Shown here piece after piece: positions 27,275-35,654 of a DNA stretch of 64,000 bases. Under the pieces are notes generated by a model that did not search any database, was not told the DNA's origin, and saw only the letters and a list, made by a program, of their open reading frames with translations. Origin of the DNA: Paenibacillus sp. FSL H8-0048 (lineage in GTDB: Bacteria > Bacillota > Bacilli > Paenibacillales > Paenibacillaceae); NCBI RefSeq assembly GCF_038002825.1, contig NZ_JBBODF010000001.1:1736001-1800000 (forward strand). Reading direction: 5' to 3'. Each line of letters starts with the position of its first letter. Within the stretch, counting starts at the first letter, position 1. Both the position numbers and the translations under genes were made by a program.

Positions 27275-28165
27275 ATGAGTGGAGCGTTCGAGGACAAGCC
27301 TTATCCATGGAAAAAAGAGCACACGGAAATTCCCGAGGGCCTGTTCCCCATCAATGTATTTCATATCTGCTTTCCGGACCGCAGTATTATTCCGCCGCAC
27401 TGGCATGACCATCTCGAATGGATTCTCGTGACCAAGGGCCGCTTCCGCGTCCAGGTCGGCCCCCACTCCAGAGAGCTGGTGCAGGGTGAGCTTGCCTTCG
27501 TCAGCCGTCCGCAGATTCATGCGGCCTATCCGACAGAGGATGGCAGTGAGCTGTATGCGGTTGTCTACAACGAAGCGCTGCTGAACGGTATGCGGGACCT
27601 GACTGAGCTTCAGCATATCCGGCCGCTGCTCTCCGGTGAAATCCGGCTGCCTGCCTTTTATGGGGCGGATCAGCCGGTTACCCGCCAGATCAGAGGATGC
27701 ATTGAACAGATTATTGACAGCTATCAGAGCAAGAGCCCCGGGTATGAATTATGTATAAAAGGCGGCCTGTTCTCTTCCCTGGGTCTCGCTTATCCCCTGG
27801 CCGAGTTCACAGTACCGCCTTCCAAAAGAGACCCGCAGGAGACGGGCATCCAGCCCCTGCTGATTCACCTTAGCAACCATTTCCATGAACCGCTGACCGT
27901 AGAGGAAGCCGCACGGATCTGCTGCGTGACCCCCAACTACTTTTGTCATCTATTCAAAAAGAACACCGGCAAGACCTTAATCGAATATGTGAACATGCTG
28001 CGGGTACATGAGGCCAGCCGCCTGCTCCAGCTTCGCCGGTATTCGATTCAGGAGGTAGCCTTCCGGGTAGGGTTCACAGGCCTCACGTATTTCGGAAGAA
28101 TATTCAAGCAGCATACATCGATGACACCCAGCGAATATGCTTCCCATTTCCAGACCCGGTCTTAA
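27275..28165 (+). CDS. AraC-family transcriptional regulator with cupin sensor
   Basis: A 296-residue regulator; the ATG at 27275 is set by GGAGGG six bases upstream, and the longer frame from 27182 has no such site. The N-terminal cupin domain (IIPPHWHDHLEWILVTKGRF, with paired histidines) probably binds a sugar. The C-terminal domain has both helix-turn-helix units (EEAARICCVTPNYFCHLFKKNTG ... GFTGLTYFGRIFKQHTSMTPSEYA). It is divergent from GH31. Its stop codon shares bases with the stop of the convergent GH43 gene (the TTAA at 28162-28165). Confidence 0.93.
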   Translation: MSGAFEDKPYPWKKEHTEIPEGLFPINVFHICFPDRSIIPPHWHDHLEWILVTKGRFRVQVGPHSRELVQGELAFVSRPQIHAAYPTEDGSELYAVVYNEALLNGMRDLTELQHIRPLLSGEIRLPAFYGADQPVTRQIRGCIEQIIDSYQSKSPGYELCIKGGLFSSLGLAYPLAEFTVPPSKRDPQETGIQPLLIHLSNHFHEPLTVEEAARICCVTPNYFCHLFKKNTGKTLIEYVNMLRVHEASRLLQLRRYSIQEVAFRVGFTGLTYFGRIFKQHTSMTPSEYASHFQTRS

Positions 28166-29673
28166 TCCTCCCGGTGATAACGGAAATAATCGAAATCGGC
28201 ATAGCCGCCGGGCTGCCGGGTCGCATAATTGAACAAGCCGATCCGGTAGCCCATGAAATGATCCAGCGTATATAGCATATGCAGCGTCTGCCCGATGGGC
28301 TGCCAGACCTCCCCGTCTCCCGAGTAGAAGAACCGGGCTTCGTCCACACCATTCCTGAAGTTGAAATCAATCCTGAGACAGATGCGCTCACCCGTGAACG
28401 GAATACTCTCCACCACTTTAACGCCACCGTCACCCTGGATGCACATCTCCACAGTGTACTGTCCCTGCGCTCCGGCCGCCACCTCAACCGTGCCGTACCC
28501 GGACTGGAGGGCTACCATCCCGGCCCGGTCTCCTTCGTGCATGCCGCCCAGATACAGCAGCGTCTCGGCACTGCAAGCCGGACCCTCCGTCCGCTGGGTC
28601 AGCGTATTGCGCGCCGTTACTACGCTATCAGCTGCCTTGCCTGTACGCAGCCGCAAACAGCCCGGCCGCTCGGTAACCGACCATAGCCCGTTATCGGGAT
28701 TATGGTTCCATTGCCACTGAAGCGCCAGCCGGTTCTCCGTATACTCGAACTCATCGCTGATTACAAGCGCCTTCGGCTCCCCGGCGGGAAGCTTCGTATC
28801 GAAGGCCAGCGGAGCCTTGCCGCCATCCCCGATTACCGGCCAGTCGTCCTCCCAGCTCACAGGGAATACGCAGGGAACACGTCCAACTGCTCCGTGATCC
28901 TGGAACAGCACAGCGTACCAGTCGCCGTCCTCAGTATCCACCAGCCCGCCTTGCGCTACACCACGATTCTCGTAGCCCAGGTTATCGTCCAGAATAACCT
29001 TTCGCTCATAAGGACCCAGCAGCTCCCGGGACCGGTAGCATAGCTGGCGTCTGCGCATGTTGCCCTCTGCCGGCCATTCAATGAAGAACAGGTAATAATA
29101 CCCGCCCCGCTTATGGGCGTGACAGCCTTCCATCCGCAGCATAATGCCCTGCCGCTCACCTTCCAGCAGGAGCTGATCAGTCCCGCCGGGCTTCACCGAT
29201 TTCAGGTCCGATGTTAGCTCCCGGATGCGGATATCCCCGTTCCCGTAGATCACATAATTGCGGCCGTCCTCATCCAGCAGCAGCGCCGGGTCATGGTGCA
29301 GGTCCTGGATGACCGAACGCTCCCACGGTCCATGCTCAATATCCCCGGTCTGGTAGATGTAGAACTGGTCTGTATCATTGGAAGAGAAGCATACATAATA
29401 GATTCCATTCTTGCACCGCAGCGAGGCAGCCCAGGAACCGCCGCTGTAAATCCCTTCGCCGTCCTCCAGCCGGAAGGCCGGAGTGTCCTCAAAGGTATCA
29501 AAGACGTAACTCACAATCTCCCAGTCCTTCAGATTCACCGATTTCATAATCGGACAACCCGGCATCGAGTGCATACTGGTGCTGACCATATAGAACACTG
29601 GGCCAACCCGGATCACATCCACATCCGGGACATCTGCCCATAGTACTGGATTAGTAATGATGGCTGTATTCAA
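28162..29673 (-). CDS. GH43 beta-xylosidase/arabinofuranosidase (XynB-like, with C-terminal beta-sandwich)
   Basis: A 503-residue cytoplasmic enzyme. The N-terminal GH43 propeller starts NPVLWADVPDVDVIRVG with the general base at Asp17. Further motifs are SGGSWAASLR, HHDPALLLDEDG (pKa-modulating Asp) and RMEGCHAHKRGGYYYLF (general acid Glu). The C-terminal 200 residues form the jelly-roll found in XynB-type enzymes (HFMGYRIGLFNYATRQPGGYADFDYFRY). It should split xylose or arabinose from short oligosaccharides. It ends the long minus-strand operon, 18 bp after another GH43 gene, and overlaps the convergent AraC gene by four bases. Confidence 0.92.
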   Translation of the reverse strand: MNTAIITNPVLWADVPDVDVIRVGPVFYMVSTSMHSMPGCPIMKSVNLKDWEIVSYVFDTFEDTPAFRLEDGEGIYSGGSWAASLRCKNGIYYVCFSSNDTDQFYIYQTGDIEHGPWERSVIQDLHHDPALLLDEDGRNYVIYGNGDIRIRELTSDLKSVKPGGTDQLLLEGERQGIMLRMEGCHAHKRGGYYYLFFIEWPAEGNMRRRQLCYRSRELLGPYERKVILDDNLGYENRGVAQGGLVDTEDGDWYAVLFQDHGAVGRVPCVFPVSWEDDWPVIGDGGKAPLAFDTKLPAGEPKALVISDEFEYTENRLALQWQWNHNPDNGLWSVTERPGCLRLRTGKAADSVVTARNTLTQRTEGPACSAETLLYLGGMHEGDRAGMVALQSGYGTVEVAAGAQGQYTVEMCIQGDGGVKVVESIPFTGERICLRIDFNFRNGVDEARFFYSGDGEVWQPIGQTLHMLYTLDHFMGYRIGLFNYATRQPGGYADFDYFRYHRED

Positions 29674-29691
29674 TGTGCCGCCTCCTTGCTG

Positions 29692-31125
29692 TTAGTTATG
29701 CTGTGGTATGAATTGCCAATGGGCCAGCTTGAACAGGCTCTTACCGGTCTCTCCTGTGAATACCAGGTAGAGGTTATGCACTCCCTCCGCTCCCTGGACC
29801 GCCGTCTCCAGCTCCAGCCATTCCTGCGGGCCGTCCGCCGCCGGAACCGCCAATCTGCCGATAACCGGACCCGCCGGCTCATCCAGATGCAGCTCCAGCA
29901 CGCCGCCCGCTTCCAGGCTTAGTACTGACGCCTGGAATGAGCCGGCTCCGCTGCCGAAGTCTACCCCGGATAGTCCGATCCAGCCGCCGTGCTCCACATC
30001 CGTTACGGCCTGAACTCCGCCCTCAGCCAGGTATTCTGTCTTCACCCCTGCGCTCCAGCCCATCGTTGCCGCAGGAATACGTTCATACGGGTTCAACGCT
30101 GCAAGCTGCTGTACACCTTCGTAATCCGCATGGATCTCCGGAATAGACCCGTCCTCATTATGAGTCAGGCGGTTCAAATGTGTGGAGCGGTAGCCGTTCG
30201 CAATCCCTTGGGCCTTGGACAAGGTCTGGGCGTGATAAGCAATATACCAGCTGTCATGGAACTGGAAGACCGCATGATGGTTATTCCCGGATACGCCGAA
30301 GAAATGTCCCGGATTCTTCAGGATCGTGTGGTGATACGTCCAGGGACCCATCGGATGCTCACTGGTCATATAGGCAATCTCTCCCGCAGGAGGGCTGCCT
30401 TCCGGCCGCTGCCCGTCATAGAAGTTCGAGCAGTAGGTATAATAGTAGACTCCGTTCCACTTATGGATTCCGGCATCCTCGAACATGAACGGGGCCGGAA
30501 TCACCTTCGCGCTGCCCACCACGCTGGTCATGTCCTCACCCAGCGGCATCACCCGTGCTGTGCCCGGCTCAGCGAACTGTCCTTCCGGAACGCCGCCTCC
30601 GAAGTATATATATCCCTTGCCGTCGTCATCAAGCAGCACCGCCGGGTCGAACAGCCAGGTAACATCCTCTACCCCGGGTGTAGAGCGCAGAATCAGTGCC
30701 TCCCCAATCGGGTCCACCCATGGACCCACCGGACTGTCACCCGACAGAACGCCGATGCCGCTGGCATTATTGGCGAAGTAGAGGAAGAACTTATCCTTGC
30801 CGTCAATTACGGCATGAAGTGCTGCCGGTGCCCAGGACTGGGTGGCCCACTTCGCTGCACCCTCCGGCCCGGCTACGGCTATCGGACCATGATCAGTCCA
30901 GTTCACCAGGTCAGCGGACGAGATGACGGTAATCGTATTAATGCTGCTGTAGGAGTTCTCCTTCACGGCGCCGTTCTCATCATACTCCAGTGCATCATTG
31001 GTCATATACAGATAGACTCGGTCTCCGAATACCAGGGCATAAGGATCGGCCCCGTATCTGTGTGCCACCAGCGGATTGCCGCTTGGCGGTACCTTGCCGG
31101 TAGCCTGCTTCAGTTGAGTTGTCAT
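29692..31125 (-). CDS. GH43 with C-terminal CBM6-like domain (XynD-like arabinoxylan arabinofuranohydrolase)
   Basis: A 477-residue protein. The propeller begins GNPLVAHRYGADPYALVFGDRVYLY with the general base at Asp27. FDPAVLLDDDGKGYIYFGGG carries the pKa modulator and FEDAGIHKWNGVYYYTY the acid Glu. A CBM6-like domain occupies about residues 345-475. This order matches Bacillus XynD (AXH-m2,3), which removes arabinose from arabinoxylan. Unlike secreted XynD it has no signal peptide, so it should act on imported oligosaccharides. It sits between GH10 (44 bp upstream) and another GH43 gene. Confidence 0.9.
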   Translation of the reverse strand: MTTQLKQATGKVPPSGNPLVAHRYGADPYALVFGDRVYLYMTNDALEYDENGAVKENSYSSINTITVISSADLVNWTDHGPIAVAGPEGAAKWATQSWAPAALHAVIDGKDKFFLYFANNASGIGVLSGDSPVGPWVDPIGEALILRSTPGVEDVTWLFDPAVLLDDDGKGYIYFGGGVPEGQFAEPGTARVMPLGEDMTSVVGSAKVIPAPFMFEDAGIHKWNGVYYYTYCSNFYDGQRPEGSPPAGEIAYMTSEHPMGPWTYHHTILKNPGHFFGVSGNNHHAVFQFHDSWYIAYHAQTLSKAQGIANGYRSTHLNRLTHNEDGSIPEIHADYEGVQQLAALNPYERIPAATMGWSAGVKTEYLAEGGVQAVTDVEHGGWIGLSGVDFGSGAGSFQASVLSLEAGGVLELHLDEPAGPVIGRLAVPAADGPQEWLELETAVQGAEGVHNLYLVFTGETGKSLFKLAHWQFIPQHN

Positions 31126-31169
31126 TTGATTCCCTCCAGATATAGTAAGATGTCAGGCATGCAATAATA

Positions 31170-32189
31170 TTAAGATTGCGGTGCGGCCAGCTCGGCCAGC
31201 CGGGCGAATGAAGCCTTCGGCTGCTTCTGCTCATCGAACAGGAACGGCCAGTTCTTGCGTCCCCGGACGGGGAAGCCGTCCAGCCAGGTATAATCATCGG
31301 CCACACCCCAGAAGGTTACCGAATCAATGGAATCTTTGAATTCCAGCAGAAGGGCGAAGATCTCGGCATAACGCTCCTCCTGAAGCTTCAGCATTTCAGC
31401 TGTTGGCGCTTTCAAATCCGTGCGTTTGTCGTCATGACGGAATACGGAGAGATCCAGCTCGGTAATGTGGATCTTAAGCCCCAGCGATGCGTAGAGCTTA
31501 AGCGCATTGCGGATTTCCTCAATGGAAGGGCCGTAGATATTCCAGTGTCCCTGCATCCCGATCCCGTGAATCGGCGTATTCTGGTCCAGCAGGCTGCGGA
31601 CAAGCTTGTAGATTTTGCCGCTCTTGACAGGATCGGTCTCATTATAGTCGTTGTAGAACAGCAGCGCGTCAGGGTCTGCCTGATGTGCCATTTCAAAGGC
31701 CTGACGGAGGTAATCCTCGCCGATAATCTGCAGCCACTTCGTATCGCGCAGGTACTGGTCTGTTTTATCCTCAATCGCTTCATTCACTACATCCCAGGCA
31801 TACGCCCGTCCCCGGTATCGGCCCACTACCGTATTGATGTGGGTCTGCAGACGCGCAAGCAACTGCTCTCTGCTGCAGGCTCCGCCTTCCGCATCCCGGA
31901 ACATCCAGTCTCCGGTCTGGTTATGCCACAGAAGCGTATGCCCCCGGACACCGATTCCGCGCGGCTCTGCGAATTCGAAGATACTGTCCGCAGCCTCGAA
32001 GGTGTATTCGCCTTCCTGCGGCTGAACCAGAGCCGGCTTCATCTCATTCTCGGCGGTGATGCTGTTGTAGTGCTTCGCGATGAAAGGACCCTGGGAAGCT
32101 ATAATGCCGGTACTGACGGCAGCCCCTATTTTAAAGGCCTCCCGGAACATTTCATGTAATGCAGGAATTTCGCTGCTGGCTTGCTCCAT
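31170..32189 (-). CDS. GH10 endo-1,4-beta-xylanase, intracellular
   Basis: A 339-residue single-domain GH10 barrel. The acid/base is Glu137 (WDVVNEA) and the nucleophile Glu244 (HITELDLS); HTLLWHNQ and WNIYG are also typical. The ATG at 32189 is fixed by AGGAGG nine bases upstream; the frame extends upstream to 32273 without a ribosome site. With no signal peptide it belongs to the intracellular xylanases that trim imported xylo- or aldouronic-oligomers. An inverted repeat and a cre-like box lie just upstream, so it may have its own promoter in addition to read-through from the regulator genes. Confidence 0.94.
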   Translation of the reverse strand: MEQASSEIPALHEMFREAFKIGAAVSTGIIASQGPFIAKHYNSITAENEMKPALVQPQEGEYTFEAADSIFEFAEPRGIGVRGHTLLWHNQTGDWMFRDAEGGACSREQLLARLQTHINTVVGRYRGRAYAWDVVNEAIEDKTDQYLRDTKWLQIIGEDYLRQAFEMAHQADPDALLFYNDYNETDPVKSGKIYKLVRSLLDQNTPIHGIGMQGHWNIYGPSIEEIRNALKLYASLGLKIHITELDLSVFRHDDKRTDLKAPTAEMLKLQEERYAEIFALLLEFKDSIDSVTFWGVADDYTWLDGFPVRGRKNWPFLFDEQKQPKASFARLAELAAPQS

Positions 32190-32243
32190 TTTTGCTAACC
32201 TCCTGTATTTGACAACATTTTTTGGGACAACTCTCTCTATCAT

Positions 32244-32266
32244 AACGCATTTGTATGCGTTTACCA
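32244..32266 (-). promoter_or_regulatory. Inverted repeat with overlapping cre-like box upstream of GH10 gene
   Basis: AACGCAT and ATGCGTT form perfect 7-bp arms around TTGT (32244-32261). The overlapping TGGTAAACGCATACA on the minus strand (32266-32252) is one base off the cre consensus, and TATGAT nearby may be a -10 box. It is a candidate operator controlling the three hydrolase genes. Confidence 0.5.
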
Positions 32267-32308
32267 TCACCAAAGTAAATAGATGGACCCCAAATAAATA
32301 ATTGCACC

Positions 32309-33829
32309 CTATTTTTTATTTCCCTGTGCCTGTGCGCGGAACTGGACGGGCTTCAGCGCCGTCCGTTTCTCGAACTCTCTTAAGAAATGGTGATAGTGTA
32401 CGTACCCGACGCTCTCCACAATGCTTCTGACTGTGTCCTGAGTGTCGACAAGCCGCTGCTTGGCCGCTTCAATCCGCAGATTATGAATGTATTCAAGAAT
32501 GCTGATGCCGTGTTTTTTAATGAAGGCCTGACCCAGATACACCGGATTGAGATAGAAATGCTCTGCAATCTCTTTTACCGTCAGATGCTCCGCATAATGA
32601 TCTCTCAGGAAGCATTCCACGCGGATCAGCGGATGCTCGGAGTTACGCTCCTTGTGCTGGCGTATATAGTTCATACTGGTGGAGAGCGCCGTCTCCAGGG
32701 TGACCTGCAGGTCTTCCAGGGACCTCGGCTCGGTTCTGAAAAAATCAAGCGTGCCGATCCACTGATCGTCCGCGCCGCCGAATTCCTTCAGCAGCTCCAT
32801 GCTCCGCAGCATGATATCCATGCCCGTCATCTGGACGACTCCCGGATCTGTCCGGTTCTCCTTGAAACCGCTGAACAATTCGCCCAGCTTCTCCGCGGCC
32901 TTCTGCTCCTGCAGCCGCTCCACCGCGCTGATGATCTCCTCAATCAGCGCTGCGGAAGGAAGCGAGTAATTCACCTGTCCCTCAGCTTCACTGGCCGAAT
33001 CCACCGGGCCGTATTCGTCCGAATAGAAGTAGTGGCGGGCCGCAGCGTCTGCCGCCTCGCGGTAGGAGACCGGCAGCTCGCGGAGGGAGCGCACACTCGG
33101 CCCGATGCTGACCGAGCCCTTTACTCCGCTGCGGATCAGCCCGGCGTACAGCTGCTCCGCCAGTCCAGCCGCCGCCCCCGAGCTCTCCACGACCAGCCCG
33201 GCCTGATCCCCGGGCAGATCAATGAACATCGCACCGGCTGGTCCGGCCAGCTCCCGGCACAGCTCCGAAATCCCGCTGCTATGACCCTCCACGTGCACAT
33301 ATGTCCACCCGGTAGCCGCCTCATCCAGGCGGTCCATCTGCTCAGCTGCTTCTTCATCCGGCTCCGCCCAGTGTCCTTCAAGCATGCGCGCGATCACGAG
33401 CGGCAGCAGCCGGCTGGACAGCATGCTGTGCTGCATGCTCTGCTTAAGGCGCTGCTCCAGCTCATCCGTAATGTCCGTAAGCACCTTATCCCATTCCGCA
33501 TCCATGACCGGCTTCAGCAGGTAATGTCTTACCCCGTAACGGATGGCTGTTCTGGCATACTCAAATTCGCCGTAGCCGCTAAGCACGATGAAGACCGGCT
33601 GCTCCATATCAAGACTGCGTACGCGACGGATCAGCTCAAGCCCGTCGATCCCGGGCATGCGGATATCCGTAATTACAAGATCGGGCGAGCTGCGGATAAT
33701 GGCAGCCAGCGCTTCCTCCCCGTTCTCACAGGCGCCGCATACCTCAAAGCCCAGCTCCCCCCAGTCGGTCAGCGTCCGCAGCCCCTCTAAGGCAATCGTC
33801 TCATCATCAGCAAGCACTACTTTATACAT
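32309..33829 (-). CDS. Response regulator, YesN/AraC family (second of two around one kinase)
   Basis: A 506-residue regulator with an intact receiver (ADDE, phospho-Asp in LVITDIRMP, lysine in YLLKPV) and a C-terminal AraC domain (VKEIAEHFYLNPVYLGQAFIKKHG ... VHYHHFLREFEKRTALKPVQFR). Its ATG lies inside the end of the kinase gene (overlap 33822-33829) with GGAGC as ribosome site, so the two are translationally coupled. A second full response regulator lies on the other side of the same kinase. The GH10 and GH43 genes follow, making it the likely local activator. Confidence 0.92.
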   Translation of the reverse strand: MYKVVLADDETIALEGLRTLTDWGELGFEVCGACENGEEALAAIIRSSPDLVITDIRMPGIDGLELIRRVRSLDMEQPVFIVLSGYGEFEYARTAIRYGVRHYLLKPVMDAEWDKVLTDITDELEQRLKQSMQHSMLSSRLLPLVIARMLEGHWAEPDEEAAEQMDRLDEAATGWTYVHVEGHSSGISELCRELAGPAGAMFIDLPGDQAGLVVESSGAAAGLAEQLYAGLIRSGVKGSVSIGPSVRSLRELPVSYREAADAAARHYFYSDEYGPVDSASEAEGQVNYSLPSAALIEEIISAVERLQEQKAAEKLGELFSGFKENRTDPGVVQMTGMDIMLRSMELLKEFGGADDQWIGTLDFFRTEPRSLEDLQVTLETALSTSMNYIRQHKERNSEHPLIRVECFLRDHYAEHLTVKEIAEHFYLNPVYLGQAFIKKHGISILEYIHNLRIEAAKQRLVDTQDTVRSIVESVGYVHYHHFLREFEKRTALKPVQFRAQAQGNKK

Positions 33830-35630
33830 GAGCTCCCTCCCCTATCGGAACCAGACTCAAATCCTCGGGAATCTGGATGGTAATGACCGTGCGTTCATAC
33901 TCGATGCTCTCAATACTGAATCCAGCCCTGCCGTCATAGTACAGCATGAGGCGTTTATACACATTGCGGAGGCCGACATTCTGTCCCGTATCCTCTTCTG
34001 TCTCCAGATGGGACTTGATCCATTCCAGCTTCTCCTTCTCGATTCCTTTGCCGTTGTCGGTCACCACAATCAGCAGACCGGTCTCATTCCGTGAAGCGGA
34101 CACGTGGATTTCCCTTGCCCATTTGACCGACTGCAGACCATGCTTGCAGGAATTCTCCACCAGAGCTTGTATACTCATCTTGGGAATCCGGCAGTTCAGC
34201 ACCTCAGGCGCAATATCCAGCTCATAAGAGAACCGGTTCTGAAAGCGGAACTTCTCAATCTGCAGATACATTTCGATGAAGGATACCTCCTCCTGCACCG
34301 TAATCAGATCATCCTTCCAGCTGAGCAGCCTGCGCATAATCAGGGCCAGATTGCGGATGACATCGGTAACCTGTTCATATTTATACTTCTTACAGATGAC
34401 CAGGATCGCATTCAGCGTATTAAAAAGGAAATGAGGGTCCACCTGGCTCTCCAGATATTTCAGCTCCGCCCGCACCCGTTCCAGCTCCAGATCCTTCTTC
34501 TGAATCTCCAGCTTGTAGACATCATTGATCAGATTGCGGATTTTGTCGGTCATCAGATTGAAGCTGCGGATCAGACCGCCGATCTCATCCTTCCCCTCAT
34601 ACATATCAATGCTCTCGAATTGCTCATATTTGACCTGCTTCATATGTTTGTAGAGCAGCCGTACCCGCAGATTGTAGGAACGTATAATGACGATCATGAG
34701 CAGCGTGGGAAGGATGATCGTCAGCAGGAGCAGAATCAGCGAGTTCCTGAGCGCGTTGTCCATCTCATGGTTGATCTTACGTCCTTCCGGAGTGCCAACC
34801 AGCCGCCAGCCCTTGGTGTAGGCCGCACTGCTAAGCGCCCGGACAATCTGCTTGGGCACCTGGTCAAGGCTAGTGTCCACGTTCAGCAAGGCACTGCCAT
34901 CCAGTGAGGAGAAGGAACGGTTCGAATCCAGTACGACCCGTTTCTTCTCATCCAGCAGCTTGAAATCCAGATAGTCACGCTCCTTCTGGAACAGGTCCTG
35001 CACATTGTTCAGCCGCAGATCAATCCTCAGATATTTCGTGTAGGGCTGGCCCGTGAAGTTATCCAGCTTGCGGATCAGGCTGACGAGCACTTCCTGCTGC
35101 GGCGGATTCAGCGGGTTGGTTCCCTGATAAGAAGTGAGCAGCACCTTGTCTGTGCTGCTTGAGATTTTACGGTACCATTCACTTCGCTTATCCGCGTCCG
35201 ACAGAATGAAGTAGCTGTTGCCGTTCTGAATCGTCGGATTTGAGGTGTATATGCCCATCCAGGAGATATAGGAGTGGAGAGTGCTGTACTGGCGCAGCTT
35301 ATCCTTCAGAGAATCATTATAGGCATCATAATAAGCCTCATTATCCGGGTAGGCGTAATCCATCATCTCCATAAAAGGCCGGTCCGCAGCCACCGTATTG
35401 CTGATCGCCACACATTCGTTCACGATCTGCATCAGGTCATAAGCCACCCGGTCTACCGATATCTCCAAATTATTCCTCTCCCGTGCTTCCACATTACGGC
35501 TGATCTGCACATAAAAGAGGGCATTGATGCTAAGTATGGGGACAAGCACACACAGCAAGTAGATGAACAAAAACTTGTATTTGAGCGGAATATCATTGAT
35601 GAAGGCAGATGGCTTCCGGTTATTCTTCAT
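33822..35630 (-). CDS. Sensor histidine kinase, YesM family
   Basis: A 602-residue sensor with helices at about 17-38 and 290-312, an extracellular sensor domain between them, a HAMP linker, and the His_kinase motif with His400 in ESQVDPHFLFNTL (Val replaces the usual Ile). The ATPase N-box is LVENSCKHG (Asn493), with DNGKG later. GGAGGAG precedes the ATG. It sits between two response-regulator genes and presumably phosphorylates one or both. The neighbouring transporter suggests it senses a xylan-derived oligosaccharide. Confidence 0.93.
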   Translation of the reverse strand: MKNNRKPSAFINDIPLKYKFLFIYLLCVLVPILSINALFYVQISRNVEARERNNLEISVDRVAYDLMQIVNECVAISNTVAADRPFMEMMDYAYPDNEAYYDAYNDSLKDKLRQYSTLHSYISWMGIYTSNPTIQNGNSYFILSDADKRSEWYRKISSSTDKVLLTSYQGTNPLNPPQQEVLVSLIRKLDNFTGQPYTKYLRIDLRLNNVQDLFQKERDYLDFKLLDEKKRVVLDSNRSFSSLDGSALLNVDTSLDQVPKQIVRALSSAAYTKGWRLVGTPEGRKINHEMDNALRNSLILLLLTIILPTLLMIVIIRSYNLRVRLLYKHMKQVKYEQFESIDMYEGKDEIGGLIRSFNLMTDKIRNLINDVYKLEIQKKDLELERVRAELKYLESQVDPHFLFNTLNAILVICKKYKYEQVTDVIRNLALIMRRLLSWKDDLITVQEEVSFIEMYLQIEKFRFQNRFSYELDIAPEVLNCRIPKMSIQALVENSCKHGLQSVKWAREIHVSASRNETGLLIVVTDNGKGIEKEKLEWIKSHLETEEDTGQNVGLRNVYKRLMLYYDGRAGFSIESIEYERTVITIQIPEDLSLVPIGEGAHV

Positions 35631-35654
35631 GCAGGCCCTCTCCTCCCTCTTGAA

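Noticed and set aside
32387..33790. Plus-strand open frame of 467 codons
   Set aside because: Shadow of the response-regulator gene; skewed composition and no start signal.
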